Positions 33,972-45,040 of a DNA stretch of 64,000 bases are shown one piece after another. Positions within the stretch are counted from its first letter, which is position 1; each line of letters begins with the position of its first letter. The notes below the pieces were generated by a model. That model worked only from the letters and a program-made list of their open reading frames with translations. It did no database searches and was not told the origin of the DNA. The DNA is from Nageia nagi (Eukaryota > Pinophyta). The stretch spans positions 38,936,001 to 39,000,000 of the forward strand of contig JBITNC010000001.1 in assembly GCA_050084985.1 (NCBI GenBank), in the 5' to 3' direction. The position numbers and the translations under genes are program-made.

Positions 33972-35615
33972 TTTAAGAATGGAGTATCATTGCTAATATT
34001 GGAGCAATGTTGATATAAACAACACAAAGAAAATTAGCTTCCATTATCATGAAATAGTATTTATTTCCACATATAACATATATGTATCATTCAAAAACTT
34101 GTTATCTCATCATATTATATGATTATCACATGATTACCAAATTATAAGGATCATCGTAACTAGTTGTAAATCATAAGGATCAACATGAAGAATAAACTAG
34201 AAGGATCATCATAAAAGAGAATCATAATGGTATTTATGGCTCCAAGTACCCAAGAGATGAGAATCATCTAGTACTTATTGCCCCAAGTACCCATGGGAAG
34301 GATAATCAAATGAATTATAATATAAAGATCAAGTTGGAGAATAATACCTGAACTTACCTTTGGATTAGGGAACCTTTTACCCCAAATAATTGGAGAAGAG
34401 CATCAATATCTTTAAATACAAGAGTGATAGTCTTACTCTTTTATATACAATCTAAATGTATCATAGGAATATGTACAAAATTATATTTATCTTTTTCTAC
34501 ATACTTTATTATTTTCCTATTGTTGTTTAACCTTCACTTTATCTTCTTCTTGCACTTTAGCTTCTTTAGATACTCAGAAAATGTAGCAACTATTGTTGTT
34601 GGTTCTGATTCACATTTTTAACTCATTGTAATCTAGTTGATTTCTTGAACTTTTTCTCATTCATAATTTTCTTTATTTACAAAGAATCATCATTATGATT
34701 CCTTTTCCATGGAGCAACATCACTCTAATTCTTTTGAGCATTGTTCACTCCTAAACCTCATAAACTCTTCCAATATACTAATATCATCCAATTCACTTTT
34801 AATAATAAAGTGTCATTGCTAATATTGGAGCGATACCAATCTAAAAACACATATAAAATTATCTTCCATTATCATGAAATAGCATTCCTTTCCACACATA
34901 ACATATATGTCTCATATAAAAACTTGTTAGCTCATCATATTATATTATTATCACATAATTACCAAATTATAAGGATCATCATAACTAGTTGTAAAGAATA
35001 AGGATAAACATGAAGAATAAACTAGAAGGATCATCATAAAAGAGAATCATAATGGTACTCATTTCCCAAGTACCTAAGGGATGAGAATCATCTAGTACTT
35101 ATTGGCCCAAGTACCCAAGGGAATGATAATCAAATGAATTATAAAGATCAAGTTGGAGAATAATACTTGAACTTATCTTTGGATTAGAGGACCTTTTACC
35201 CCCAAGAATTAGATAAGAGCATCAATATCCTCAAATACAAGAGTGATAGGCTTACTTTTTTACATACAATCTGAACCTATCATAGGAATATATACAAAAT
35301 TATCTTTACCTTTTTCTACATACTTTGTTATTTTCTAGTTATTGTTCAACCCTAACTTTATCTTCTTCTTGCACTTTAGCTTCTTTAGATACCCAAAAAA
35401 TGCTGCAACTATTTTTGTTGGCTCTAATTCACTTTTTTAACTCATCACAATGTAGCTAATTTCCTAAAATTTTTATTAATATTTTTCTTTATTTATAAAG
35501 AATAAAAAATGGGATTCCTCTTCCATGGAGCAACATCTCTCTATTTCTTTTCATCTCTATTCACTTCTAAACCTCATAAACTCTTCCAAAATATTAATAT
35601 CATCCAATTCACTTT
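33972..35615. repeat. ~820-bp segmental tandem duplication
   Basis: Copy 1 (33972-34795) and copy 2 (34796-35615) align end to end, for example ATTGCTAATATTGGAGC, TTATCTTCTTCTTGCACTTT and CCATGGAGCAACATC in both, with an offset of about 820 bp. Divergence by eye is roughly 12-15%. It lies within the gag-only element, downstream of gag. Confidence 0.88.
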
Positions 35616-35829
35616 CCTCCAAGTTTGTATTAATCTTTTCCAATTCATTATACCATTTTGATTTTAGATCATCTTTTCCTAATTATTATATTGGACTTGG
35701 TTCAACCAATCCTCTCTATAAAAAATCTTCATACATGACCTTAGAAGGGAGAGGGAGTATTAAATATTATTTTTCCTTATTACCTATTGGGGTGTTGCCA
35801 CTTAGTTTATGGTATTCTTTAGCTACTTA

Positions 35830-36080
35830 AACATGTCTATATTCTTTCTTTCTTTATTGCCTCTTATGATCTTTTGACTTACTATCATACTTCAATTTTC
35901 CCATTTCCACCATCTATTGCTCTTTTTGAATCAATATATGGATAATACCACTAAAAGGAAAATTCATATAATCCATAGCTATGAACTTCAATTTAGAAAA
36001 AATATTTTCAACAAATATAGCAATCACATGTACTTCTAACAAATGTTCTTTTAACATGATCCAAGTCTTTTGAAACCTTT
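35830..36080 (-). pseudogene. gag remnant, C-terminal part (gag-only element)
   Basis: On the far side of the nested element the minus strand resumes with RFQKTWIMLKEH, where the family consensus has (S)LxxFxxRW/RF. It then continues with FVENIFSKLKFIAMDY to a lysine-rich end. Two stops are present. Further down, a short acidic segment (ESELDDINILEEF) near 35560-35610 may be the gag tail. Confidence 0.6.
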
Positions 36081-36195
36081 TGTTAGGAACCTACCAGTTT
36101 CTAAATGGGATTCAAGCCAAATAATAGTGAAGTGTGAACTAAAAATAAACCCAAACTCATAATAATAGAATAAAAAAAATTCAAATGGAATAATA
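36081..36195 (-). repeat. Truncated 3' LTR of the nested gypsy copy
   Basis: TGTTAGGAACCTACCAGTTTC and the following AGGATTCAAGCC-like text (here GGGATTCAAGCCAAATAATA) match the start of the LTR at 38954. Similarity ends near 36195, where RT sequence begins. Confidence 0.8.
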
Positions 36196-36199
36196 CAAA

Positions 36200-36960
36200 T
36201 TTTTGGTAATAAGTTATTAAGCCTAAAAATCCTCTCAATCCCTTGAGTGATCCTCCCAAGTCTTGATATAGATCAAAATATCATCAAAGAAAACCAAAAG
36301 AAATTTGCAAAAATGAGGGTGAAATAGCTTATTCATCAAACTCTAGAATGTTGAAGGAGAATTATTAAGAACAAATGGAATTAATAGGAATTCATAATAA
36401 CCCTCATGCATCCTAAAAGCTATTTTTTGAATATCTTCTTCATAGAGTCAAATTTGATGATATTCTAATTATAAATCCATTTTTAAGAAGTATTTGGCTT
36501 TATGTAACTCATCCAGTAGTTCATAAATGATGGGAATGGGGAATTTATCTTTTATAGTTATTTTATTGATAAATTAAAGTCTATACACGACCACCAAGAT
36601 CCATCCTTTTTTTGAACTAATATGATAGCTAAAGAGTACAGAATACCACTTGGCCTTATGATCCTAGCTTCTAGCATCTCCTATACTAGCTTTGTAATTT
36701 CATCTTTCTACAAATAAGGATAGCGATAGAATCAAATGTTGGGTGTTTGAATGCCAAAAATTAGTTGTATAGTGTGGTATTAAGGGAGATTGTGGGGTAT
36801 CCACTTTGGTTCTTAAAAAACCTTCTCATATCATGCTAATAATTTTTGTAGCTCAACTAATTTACCTCCCTTGCCTTATTGAGAAACTAGTTGTAGTGGA
36901 AATAGTTTTTTTACCATCCCATTTTTCCCTTTTGAAAGTAGATTTTCCATATGATGGGAC
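36200..36960 (-). pseudogene. Reverse transcriptase remnant of the nested gypsy copy
   Basis: It is colinear with 1-960 of the first element. The minus strand keeps the segment for D(K)FPIPII...LLDEL near 36500-36560 and the segment before the FDDIL box near 36270-36330. It stops abruptly at the truncated LTR near 36195, so the thumb, RNase H and integrase have been deleted. Many stops. Confidence 0.7.
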
Positions 36961-36999
36961 CTTACAATTTTTGAGGGATTAGCATGTAGTATAGTGAGA

Positions 37000-38480
37000 T
37001 GATATGTATGTCCTTCAATAATGAATTCCATCCATAGTTTAAGGAAGTCCTATAATATAGGTCACAATATGTGTAGCCATTGAACTCTTAATATCACATC
37101 ACACCCTCCTAAAGGAAGTAGATACATATCACTTTACATATGATAATCACCCATGTTGAGCTTTACATTGCAACTTTTTACCTTGCAAGAAATTCTACCT
37201 CCATTTTCAATCATTACTTCAAAATTATTTTGAAGATATATAAAGTAGTTAGCTTGTTTAGCCTCGCTAGGATTGATGAAATTATATGTACTTTTTGAGT
37301 CAAAAAAAATAATGAGGGACTATTTTTTGAAATATCTATGAACCTTCATTATTTATGATGTCATTATTCCTACAAGGGCAATGTAAGAAATTACAAGAAC
37401 TTCTTCTTCAATTATTTCAAGTTCATGATCTTTTTCCTCAACAACAATCTCATCCTCTAAATCATTAGAAACATCAACATCAAGTAGATACCACTATTGT
37501 GTAATACACCTATGGCTAGGTGCATACTTTTCATTATAATTATAGAAAAATATCTTTTCTTTGCACTAATTCATTTCCTCTTGATTGAGTCAATTGGAAA
37601 TGTAAGTTTTGGGGTAGTTTGGGAATCTTAGGGTTTGTTGAATGGCTACTTTCCTTTCTACATTGAGTAGTGAATTTATCTTTTACAAATTTTACCAATT
37701 TGATAGCTTATATCATAGTGGTAGGATTAAATATTTTGAATTTGACCTTGATGTCTTCCTTCAACTCACTAATGAAGCATCTCCTAAAAAAACCTTCATC
37801 TAATCCTTCTATGCAATTTGCAAGCTTTTCAAATTATGTATGATATATTCCTTAACTTTTGATGTTTATAGTAGTTTTGTAAGTGCTCCTATTAAAATCT
37901 CAAAATCACTTGGGCCAAAACTTACCAATAAATTCTGCATGAAGTTCCTCTAATTCAATATCCCAATAGTTTTTTCAAACCATTGGTACCACTAAATAGC
38001 CTCATGATCCAAATGGAAATGAACAATACAATATTGACCTTTTGAGCCTCACAAATTTGATTCAATGTAAACTTTTATTTTTCTCTATAAATCTAGCTCA
38101 TTGGATCTTCTTTTTCAAAGGTAGGGAAATTCAACTTCATTATCCATTGAAGGATGAAGGCTTAGGGGCATCCCATATGCTCTTGTTGCACTTGCATCTA
38201 AGTATTATATCCTAAATATTATTGTAAGCTTGTACCATATGTATTTTGGGATGAGGTTGGTTGTTGTGAAATTATATAAACTTGTGTTAGACCTTTTTGT
38301 AGCATGTCATATTTAGTCATCAATTCTTCGAGTCTCTCTGTGACTTCAATTAATATCATTGATATCTTGAAAATTTGATTGAAAATTTACTCCACCAAAT
38401 TGAGTCCAAATTTATTTAATCTCATGATATAATTTTTCTAAGGTTGGGTCTTGAGATCTTCTTCCCTCCATGTGAAATAC
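37000..38480 (-). pseudogene. gag and protease remnant of the nested gypsy copy
   Basis: Reading down from an MEGRRSQDPTLEKL-like start near 38470, gag motifs appear as FHLDHEAI...WYQWF near 37980-38030 and LLVSFGPSDFEILIGALTKL near 37870-37940. The protease region (about 37500-37040) aligns with 1586-1150 of the first element, including the segment for the VMxxNGG motif. Stops and frameshifts are dense, and no open block exceeds 60 codons. Identity as gag-pro rests on the paralogous copy. Confidence 0.65.
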
Positions 38481-38937
38481 CAGCTAGGTTTAGACTTACT
38501 ATTTTTAGTAACTTCTATTTTTTGGAAGTAAAAAAGTGAATGGGTGCTATATATCAAAATGATAAAATAAAAATGATCAATCTTTACTCATTTTAGTAGT
38601 TTCTATTTGTGGTAATAAAAATTAAGGTTTGGTAAGGAAAAATGGTTGTTTTAGAAATGGTGATGACTTGCAATATAAAGATCAATTGCACATGGAAGAG
38701 ATGGATGGGTAGATGGGGTGTAATACATGAATGGCATGGTACTAAAGTAGGTAATGAATTATGGTGAAATAATTTAAAATGATTTATGAAAAAAAATTAG
38801 CAAAGTTTTGGTTATAAAATAGAAAAAATTAAGATTTTCAACTCAATATGACCTTGAACTTCTAGCAAACTTTTGGCAATATTTTAGCTACAAACACCTA
38901 ATCTTAATCTACAACCTATGCATAGGTTCAAAAATCA

Positions 38938-38951
38938 ATGCTCTAATACCA
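38938..38951 (-). other. PBS of the nested gypsy copy
   Basis: The minus strand reads TGGTATTAGAG just inside the LTR, the same one-change variant of the initiator tRNA-Met PBS as at 3311-3324. Confidence 0.75.
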
Positions 38952-38953
38952 TA

Positions 38954-39345
38954 TGTTAGGAACTTGTTAGTTCTTAAATAGGATTCAAGCCAAATAATAG
39001 TGAAATATGAACTAAATGTAACCCAAACTCATAATAATAGAACAATACAAATCGGAATGGAATAAGGTAGTAACAGAATAAGTTTACTAAATAATAAAAT
39101 GAATTATAGGCCTATTTGAGGGGGATACCTCATTTAAACTCAAATAATATATTTTCCAAAATTAATTTCTTTACCCCTCTTACAAGTATTTATAGTCCTC
39201 CTACCCTAATTGGCAGTTCATATTCAAAATGGCACTTTGCCTTACAAATTATGATAATTCACCTTACAAGCTAACATAAGAAACTAATTAAATTAACTAA
39301 AGCATAAATAAACCTAAGTAAATGTTAGGATGTGGGATCATTACA
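38954..39345 (-). repeat. 5' LTR of the nested gypsy copy
   Basis: Plus strand starts TGTTAGGAACTTGTTAGTTC and ends GTGGGATCATTACA; about 390 bp. The first 110 bp match 36081-36190. Confidence 0.75.
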
Positions 39346-39783
39346 TATTCTAATAAACTTTAATAATCACTCATTTGATTTTTGCCTAGTATGTATCAAA
39401 TCAAAAATAATAACTTACCTATGAGTATGATGCTTAAAATGCATATAAAATTGAGATATGAGATATCCAAAAAAAATAATTGAATTAGAGGGCAAAGAGA
39501 AGTACCCATTTAGAGCATCACCCTTTAAAATAGTTGGAAAATACTTGGCCATTAAACTATCATTTGCTCCAAACCTCAATTCAAACTTCATCTCAAAATT
39601 GTTGACATGAGCCATAGGGTCTCCTTCTCCTAAATGTGTATTAAACTCTAGTTCTATTTGAAGATTAGGTGCCTTTTCATTTATGATATGATCACATAAG
39701 GTATTTGAATCCCTTGACACATTTGAAAGTCCTTTTCTTTGTTTGTTTCCATCATCACCATAAAGCATTTGTAGTATCATCAA
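39346..39783 (-). pseudogene. gag remnant, N-terminal part (gag-only element)
   Basis: The block 39783-39415 is open for 122 codons. It has LGEGDPMAHVNNFEMKFELR, then FGANDSLMAKYFPTILKGDA and SLPSNSIIFFGYLISQFYMHF, the typical retrotrans-gag signature (GxxDPxxHxxxF, FPxTLxGxAxxW/Y, SIxxFxxLxxxF). After a stop it continues with TRQKSNE and ends at the nested gypsy LTR at 39345. The likely start is the ATG at 39783. Confidence 0.75.
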
Positions 39784-40358
39784 AGCTATTAACCATAATA
39801 AGAAATTTATTAGGCTTCATTTCTAAAATGTTTGATATACAATATTAGTTCAATTCAAAAAGTCCCTAGGGTTTTTGGCACAACTAGTGGGAAAATATGC
39901 AATTATAGACTTCAAAAAATAATTATTTTCCAATCACATATATATGGTTAGGGAAAGGTTTTATCATGAAACATGTCATCAAATAGCTGCAAAATATTTT
40001 TAAAATTTAAGGATTTTTAATGTGATATTTTTTACAAAAAAGTCTCAATATTGATCAAAATATGTAATTCTAGACCTTGAAAAATCATAAAAAATTTCCC
40101 AATTATATTTATCTATGGTTTGGACAAAATTTTGAAATGCTATATCTCACCAAATTGAACAAAATGACCTTCAAAATTTACATTTGTCTTCAAAAATGAA
40201 ATTCACTAAAAATAAATCTTATTCAAAATAAATAATAATTTTTTTTTTTAAATTTTGTAAAGAATTATCACAACCAAAGAGAAAATAAAAAGTAGGATTT
40301 TATATTAAATACTCCAAACAAAAATATGATGTATTGAAGAAATGTCAAGTTCATCAAT

Positions 40359-41073
40359 TGTTATAACCAAAATAATAATAATTAAGATTATTTACAACAT
40401 TCAATTTAATCAATTTATCATGAAATAGAAGTAAATCAAAGTAACAAATATAATGATAATGACTTAATTAACCTTGACCTAGTAAACTAGATTTATGAAA
40501 GATATAAATCTATGTTTTATTTGTTATAATGAATGAAGATGATATTCAATCGAAAGGAGATAAATGATGAGCTTTCCCAAAATATGGATATACCAAACTA
40601 TCCTTAACAAATAATAGCACTAGGATCCCATCCATGTCTCTCGATTATCGTATCCGATTGCCTTCCCCTTTCACTTGATATCATCATCATTCCTTTGAAA
40701 CTCAAAATATCATGCATCAATGGATGAATAAGATCATAGGAATGCAAATATCAGTATATAAAAAATTCTAGTTATGATAGATGGTGTTGAGAAACATTGG
40801 TCAAGAATGCAACAAGTAATTACCACTTATAAAGGATTCATGATCATGTCATAATTGCTTATGCATAACCCCTCAACATTTATAGATAACAAGTCTAGTA
40901 CTAAGGCTCCTCCTTAGGTTTATTATGATGTTGGGCTAACCTATTAGCATAAAACATAAAGGTAGATGAGAGTGAACAATGATAAGATAATTTATTTAAA
41001 TAAATAAATAAATCATATTGAATATGTAAAAGTGTATTTTAATTAAATTAAAATTCCTTTTTAAGTTTTAACA
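40359..41073 (-). repeat. 5' LTR (right) of the gag-only element
   Basis: Plus strand starts TGTTATAACCAAAATAATAA and ends AAGTTTTAACA. It is colinear with the left copy, with many transitions and one ~30-bp AT-rich insertion near 41000. Confidence 0.75.
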
Positions 41074-42719
41074 TAATATAAATTTGAATATAAGATAATA
41101 TGAGTCTGAAACTTATTACATTGGTGAAATAGGTAGGTCAATACTTGAATGAGTTAAATAACATTGTGCAGATTTCTAATATAATAGAATAATGAAATCT
41201 ACCCTTGCTAAACATGTGAAAAAGACTAAACACCATATACTCATGGATAAGGTTGAAGTCTTGGCTATATATGATAAATTCCATGAACAAAGAATTAAAT
41301 AAGCTACTAATATTTAACTTAACCCTAATAATATTAATAAAGACCAAGGTTTTGAGATTAGTAGGGCATGGTTACCTATCATTGATCTAATTTATGAACA
41401 TATAAGGAAAACTAATATGATACTAAAATAGCCATAACTTTTGCATTTTAGCTTGATTTTTCATGGTTTTACATTGTTGGAAAGATATTTTATGAAAAAT
41501 TTAACTATATTAATATTTTTGGTATTTTATAATGATATAGGGCCAAAATTGATCTTATAAAATTAGGCATTACTAATATCTACTTAAATAAGAAAGCTTC
41601 ACTTTATTTTATTCATTCAATAATTTTGAATATGGGTCCCACAAATTGGACTTGAAAAATCAATAATTTGAATTCATATGCAAGTCAACCTCAAATCAAT
41701 AAAGAGTACATATATGATACCTATGCATGTCATGAGGCAAGTTTTTTTACTATGATTGCAAAGTTTTATGTATGATATTTTGATGGCTTAGGTCATGTTT
41801 ATTATATATACAATGCATTCTTTATATGTGTGCATCTATGAATGCTCTTGTATGCTTATGATTCAAGTTTATTATGATGTTTATGGAATGTTATGGTTTC
41901 CATTTGACGCATATGTAGATGTTGATAGTAGTTTTTTTGAGATGTTTACTATTTATGCACTTTAAACTTTACTCTAGATGTATTTCTTTTATGTTATAGT
42001 ATGAATCAACACACAATGATATAATGTAGGATATTTAGGATCTCTTCCATTTTAATATGTTGAATGGGCTCTTACTCCTCATATTTTGCAAAATAATGTG
42101 AGAAAATACCATTCAACGGTCCTCATATATGGTGATACATGATGATATAATGAACAATTTGTAAATGTTAAACATAATGAGTGGAAATGACCATCAAAGA
42201 AAATTGGTTTAAGACATGTTTTAACCCCAATTGGACTAGAAAGGATATATCATCTAATAGTTCCAAGACCTTTACAAATATGTTAAGAAAGAAAATCAAA
42301 TTTACCACAATCATAATGAATTATGATAAGCACACCAAGTGATATTTTGAAATGAGTAACTAGTGGTTCTTGTATTCCCAAAAAAGGTAAGAAATACTAA
42401 AAGTAATAAACCATCCAAGTATCAACTCTTGAATCCCAAGATCAAACTTGATGAAATAAAGCAAGTGATGTTTGAATATAGACCCCAAAAACTACTTAAT
42501 ATAGCCTACATAGAGATACTTTTGATATGTGAGCAAAAACAAATAAAATTGATGCCTTACTAAGAAATGATAACAAATGATAAGATGAAAATAAGATAGT
42601 GATGGAATTATGCGATGATTAAGAGAAATGATTTTTAACTTTTTTATGTTATTTAAGAATCAAAGATGTTGGAAGAAATAAAATTAAGGTCAAAATAAAA
42701 GGAAATGAACATTCCTTAC
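41074..42719. other. Gene-free AT-rich stretch
   Basis: No recognised motif. Short frames at 41138-41347 (minus) and 42363-42563 (plus) show no family signature. It may be 3' untranslated DNA of the gypsy fragment to the right. Confidence 0.4.
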
Positions 42720-42779
42720 CATATACATGGAGTGATCCAAGGTGTATAATGTTGATCGGTTAACTTCCTTTACCCCTTC

Positions 42780-43930
42780 CAATGTAACCAATTCATACAA
42801 CCCTTAGCCAAATTTATGCTTGATCACATAAGTGCCTAACCATTTGGGAGAAAATTTATCTCTCAAAACCTACTCTTAGTAATAATTTTATTGATTCTCC
42901 TTATCTTCTAGTAAAACAAATTTATCCAAGCATGTTTGCCTAGCCTCAATTTGTGTTAATAGATCTTACAATTGAATTCATAGAGATGGGATCTCAATTT
43001 CTAAAGGAATGACTACTTTGGCCCCATAAACTAGTGAAAATGGTGTTAGACCTATAGGAGTTCTAATGCTATTATGTAAACCCATAATGTAAGAGGTATA
43101 TGAGTATGCTAATCCCTTTGATATATATTGACTATCTTCTTAATTATGGCAATGTAAGAGGTATGTGAGTATGCTAATCCCTTTGAGATATGCTAACTAT
43201 CTTCTTAAGTATGGAAACTATTGATTTGTTGCTTTTTCTTTCCCATTACCCTGTGGATAGTAAGATGTAGAAAATTTATATTTGATCATATATTGATAAT
43301 AGAAACTTTGCATATCCTTATTTTTGAAATTAGGACCATTATCTAAAATAATTCTCATAGTTATGCCAAACCTACTAATAATGTTATGCTTTATGATCTC
43401 AATGATCTTAGAAGCTTTAGTAGATGTCATGGGTGTTGCTTTGATCCATTTTATGAAATATTCAAGGGCTATAATTATGAATTAATATGCTACTAATGAG
43501 GGTAGATTGAATTGTCCAACTAAATTAAAGCCCCATTGAGCGAACAACCACATAGCCTAAATGGGATGTAACACTTGAGAGGGTGTATGCATCAAATTTG
43601 TATGTTATTGATATTTTATACAATTTTTGATACAATCATGATAATCTCTCTCCATAGTGGACCAATAATAACCCATCCTAATAAAGAATTTAGCAATGGA
43701 AAAAACACTAAAATATCCCCCATAAGTACCATCATGATATGTGTGCATTGTTATTTATTGATTATATCATTTTAAGCATCAAAAGAGCACACCATGGTAT
43801 CCCCTTGTATATAAAACATCTACTAGGATTATGTAGTTTAATTTTTTCTAATTAAATTATCATTTCTCTCCTATAGACATGGTGGACAACAAGATCCCTC
43901 ATTTAAGATACTCTTTACATTTATGGTACC
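42780..43930 (-). pseudogene. Integrase remnant
   Basis: The best block, 43430-43218, reads MTSTKASKIIEIIKHNI, then RIILDNGPNFKNKD (second catalytic Asp), then STSYYPQGNGKEKATNQ (Glu of the GxxEATN motif shifted to KEKATN). Upstream the HHCC and first core motifs are only traceable through stops. A 65-bp tandem duplication (43086-43215) follows directly and disrupts the C-terminal reading. Confidence 0.75.
43086..43215. repeat. 65-bp tandem duplication within the integrase remnant
   Basis: AATGTAAGAGGTATATGAGT (43086) and AATGTAAGAGGTATGTGAGT (43151) begin two copies of 65 bp, each ending at ...ATCTTCTTAA(T/G)TATGG. Confidence 0.88.
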
Positions 43931-44239
43931 ACAAATCTTTATATGCTACATTTAGTTCATTGACATGCATATGTGGTTGAGATTCATCTTAAGGCATTAG
44001 CAAGTCTAGAGAAGACTTGTATAAGGTGACCACCTATACATATATTACCTTTGTGAATGGATGTTATGGGATTAGAGACCCCAATGAATTCATTATATTT
44101 GTAAACTAGTTAAAGGATCTAGGAGTAGCCCCAATATAATATACCTTGAAATATTCTAACAAATTTTGCATGATGGCTTTATATTGTTTAAGGTGAGTTT
44201 TATTTGTTGTGAAGATTCCTTAAATCTAGTTTATTATTA

Positions 44240-44570
44240 ATAAATAATTACCATAAATATTTAAACCCTTGTACTTTATTTTAATTGCCATCTTAAGCCT
44301 AATAATGAGTGCCTCATATTCTTTATTATTATTTATGCACTTAAAAGATAGTTTGAAAGAGATAGGCATAGGGATACCTTGAGGGGTTATGAAAACTATC
44401 TCAGATCATCCCCCTTGTTCACAACATAAACCATCAAAATATAATGTCATGTCATAGTCTTCTTTCTTGACTTCCTCCTTAATATCAAAAATACCAAACA
44501 AGTTACTATATGGCAACTCAATATTCAAAGGAATATCATTTTCCTATGGAGCTTTTGCCAATTGACCCAT
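44240..44570 (-). pseudogene. RNase H remnant
   Basis: Minus peptides LYFDGLCCEQGG, FITPQGIPMPISFKLSFKC and NNNKEYEALIIRLKMAIK match the Tat-type RNase H, with the first Asp and the Glu kept. The second Asp position reads IYGNYLLIIN, where Asp is Asn. A stop and local frame damage are present. Confidence 0.75.
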
Positions 44571-45040
44571 AATAAATTGACCTATAGCATATTTTTCATT
44601 TATAAATTCAAGGTCAAACTTAATAAGAAACATGATCCATTTAGAAACTCTTGCATTAAGGACCATCTTATTTATCATCTACTTTATAGGGTCCATCTTA
44701 GAGATGATATACATTTTTTTATTAAGTATATAAATGCCTAAGCTTTTATGCTACAAAGATAATCACTAGGTATAATTTCTTTAGATGGGCATACTTGGTA
44801 TTAGAAATTGCTAGAGTATGACTCAAATAATATATGGCTTGTTATTTCTTTATTTCATTCTATTGGGCTAGCATCAAGCCCAAAGCAAAATCAATAGCTA
44901 AAATGTAGAGATAAAATGGCACTCCCACTCCAGGAGGAATCAAGATAGGAGGATATGTAAGATACTTCCTAATAACATCAAAATCCTCCTCACATTCTAG
45001 GACCTATAAAAATTCAACCTTTTTTTTAGTAATTTATTGA

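Larger units (their letters stand above)
36081..39345 (-). mobile_element. Internally deleted chromovirus-like gypsy copy nested in gag
   Basis: Minus order: LTR (39345-38954), PBS, gag, protease, RT, then directly a 110-bp fragment of the other LTR (36190-36081). RNase H and integrase are missing. It is the same family as the element at 1-3729, as shown by matching protease and RT text. No convincing target duplication is seen (CCTTT against TATTC). Confidence 0.8.
32019..41073 (-). mobile_element. LTR retrotransposon with gag only, carrying a nested gypsy copy
   Basis: Similar ~0.7-kb repeats in the same orientation (32019-32706 and 40359-41073) have TGTTA...TAACA ends. A minus-strand gag remnant begins at 39783, and a GTGGGGCATT-like purine tract abuts the inner edge of the left repeat. 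A 3.3-kb gypsy copy (36081-39345) interrupts gag. I find no protease, RT, RNase H or integrase in the remaining 5.8 kb, so this looks like a non-autonomous or pol-deleted element. Flanks read CAACA (32014-32018) and TAATA (41074-41078), which differ by two C/T changes and may be a decayed duplication. No PBS is recognised. Confidence 0.6.
42720..45040 (-). mobile_element. Tat-like gypsy fragment: RNase H and integrase, minus strand
   Basis: Minus reading from 45040 gives the end of RT, RNase H near 44560-44240 and integrase near 43930-42780. No LTR, gag or protease belonging to it is found, so it is a truncated copy. It is close in sequence to the pol of the elements at 5946-30354 and 47187-54240. 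Confidence 0.75.

Noticed and set aside
36076-39350. Target-site duplication for the nested gypsy copy
   Set aside because: Flanks CCTTT and TATTC do not match beyond chance.
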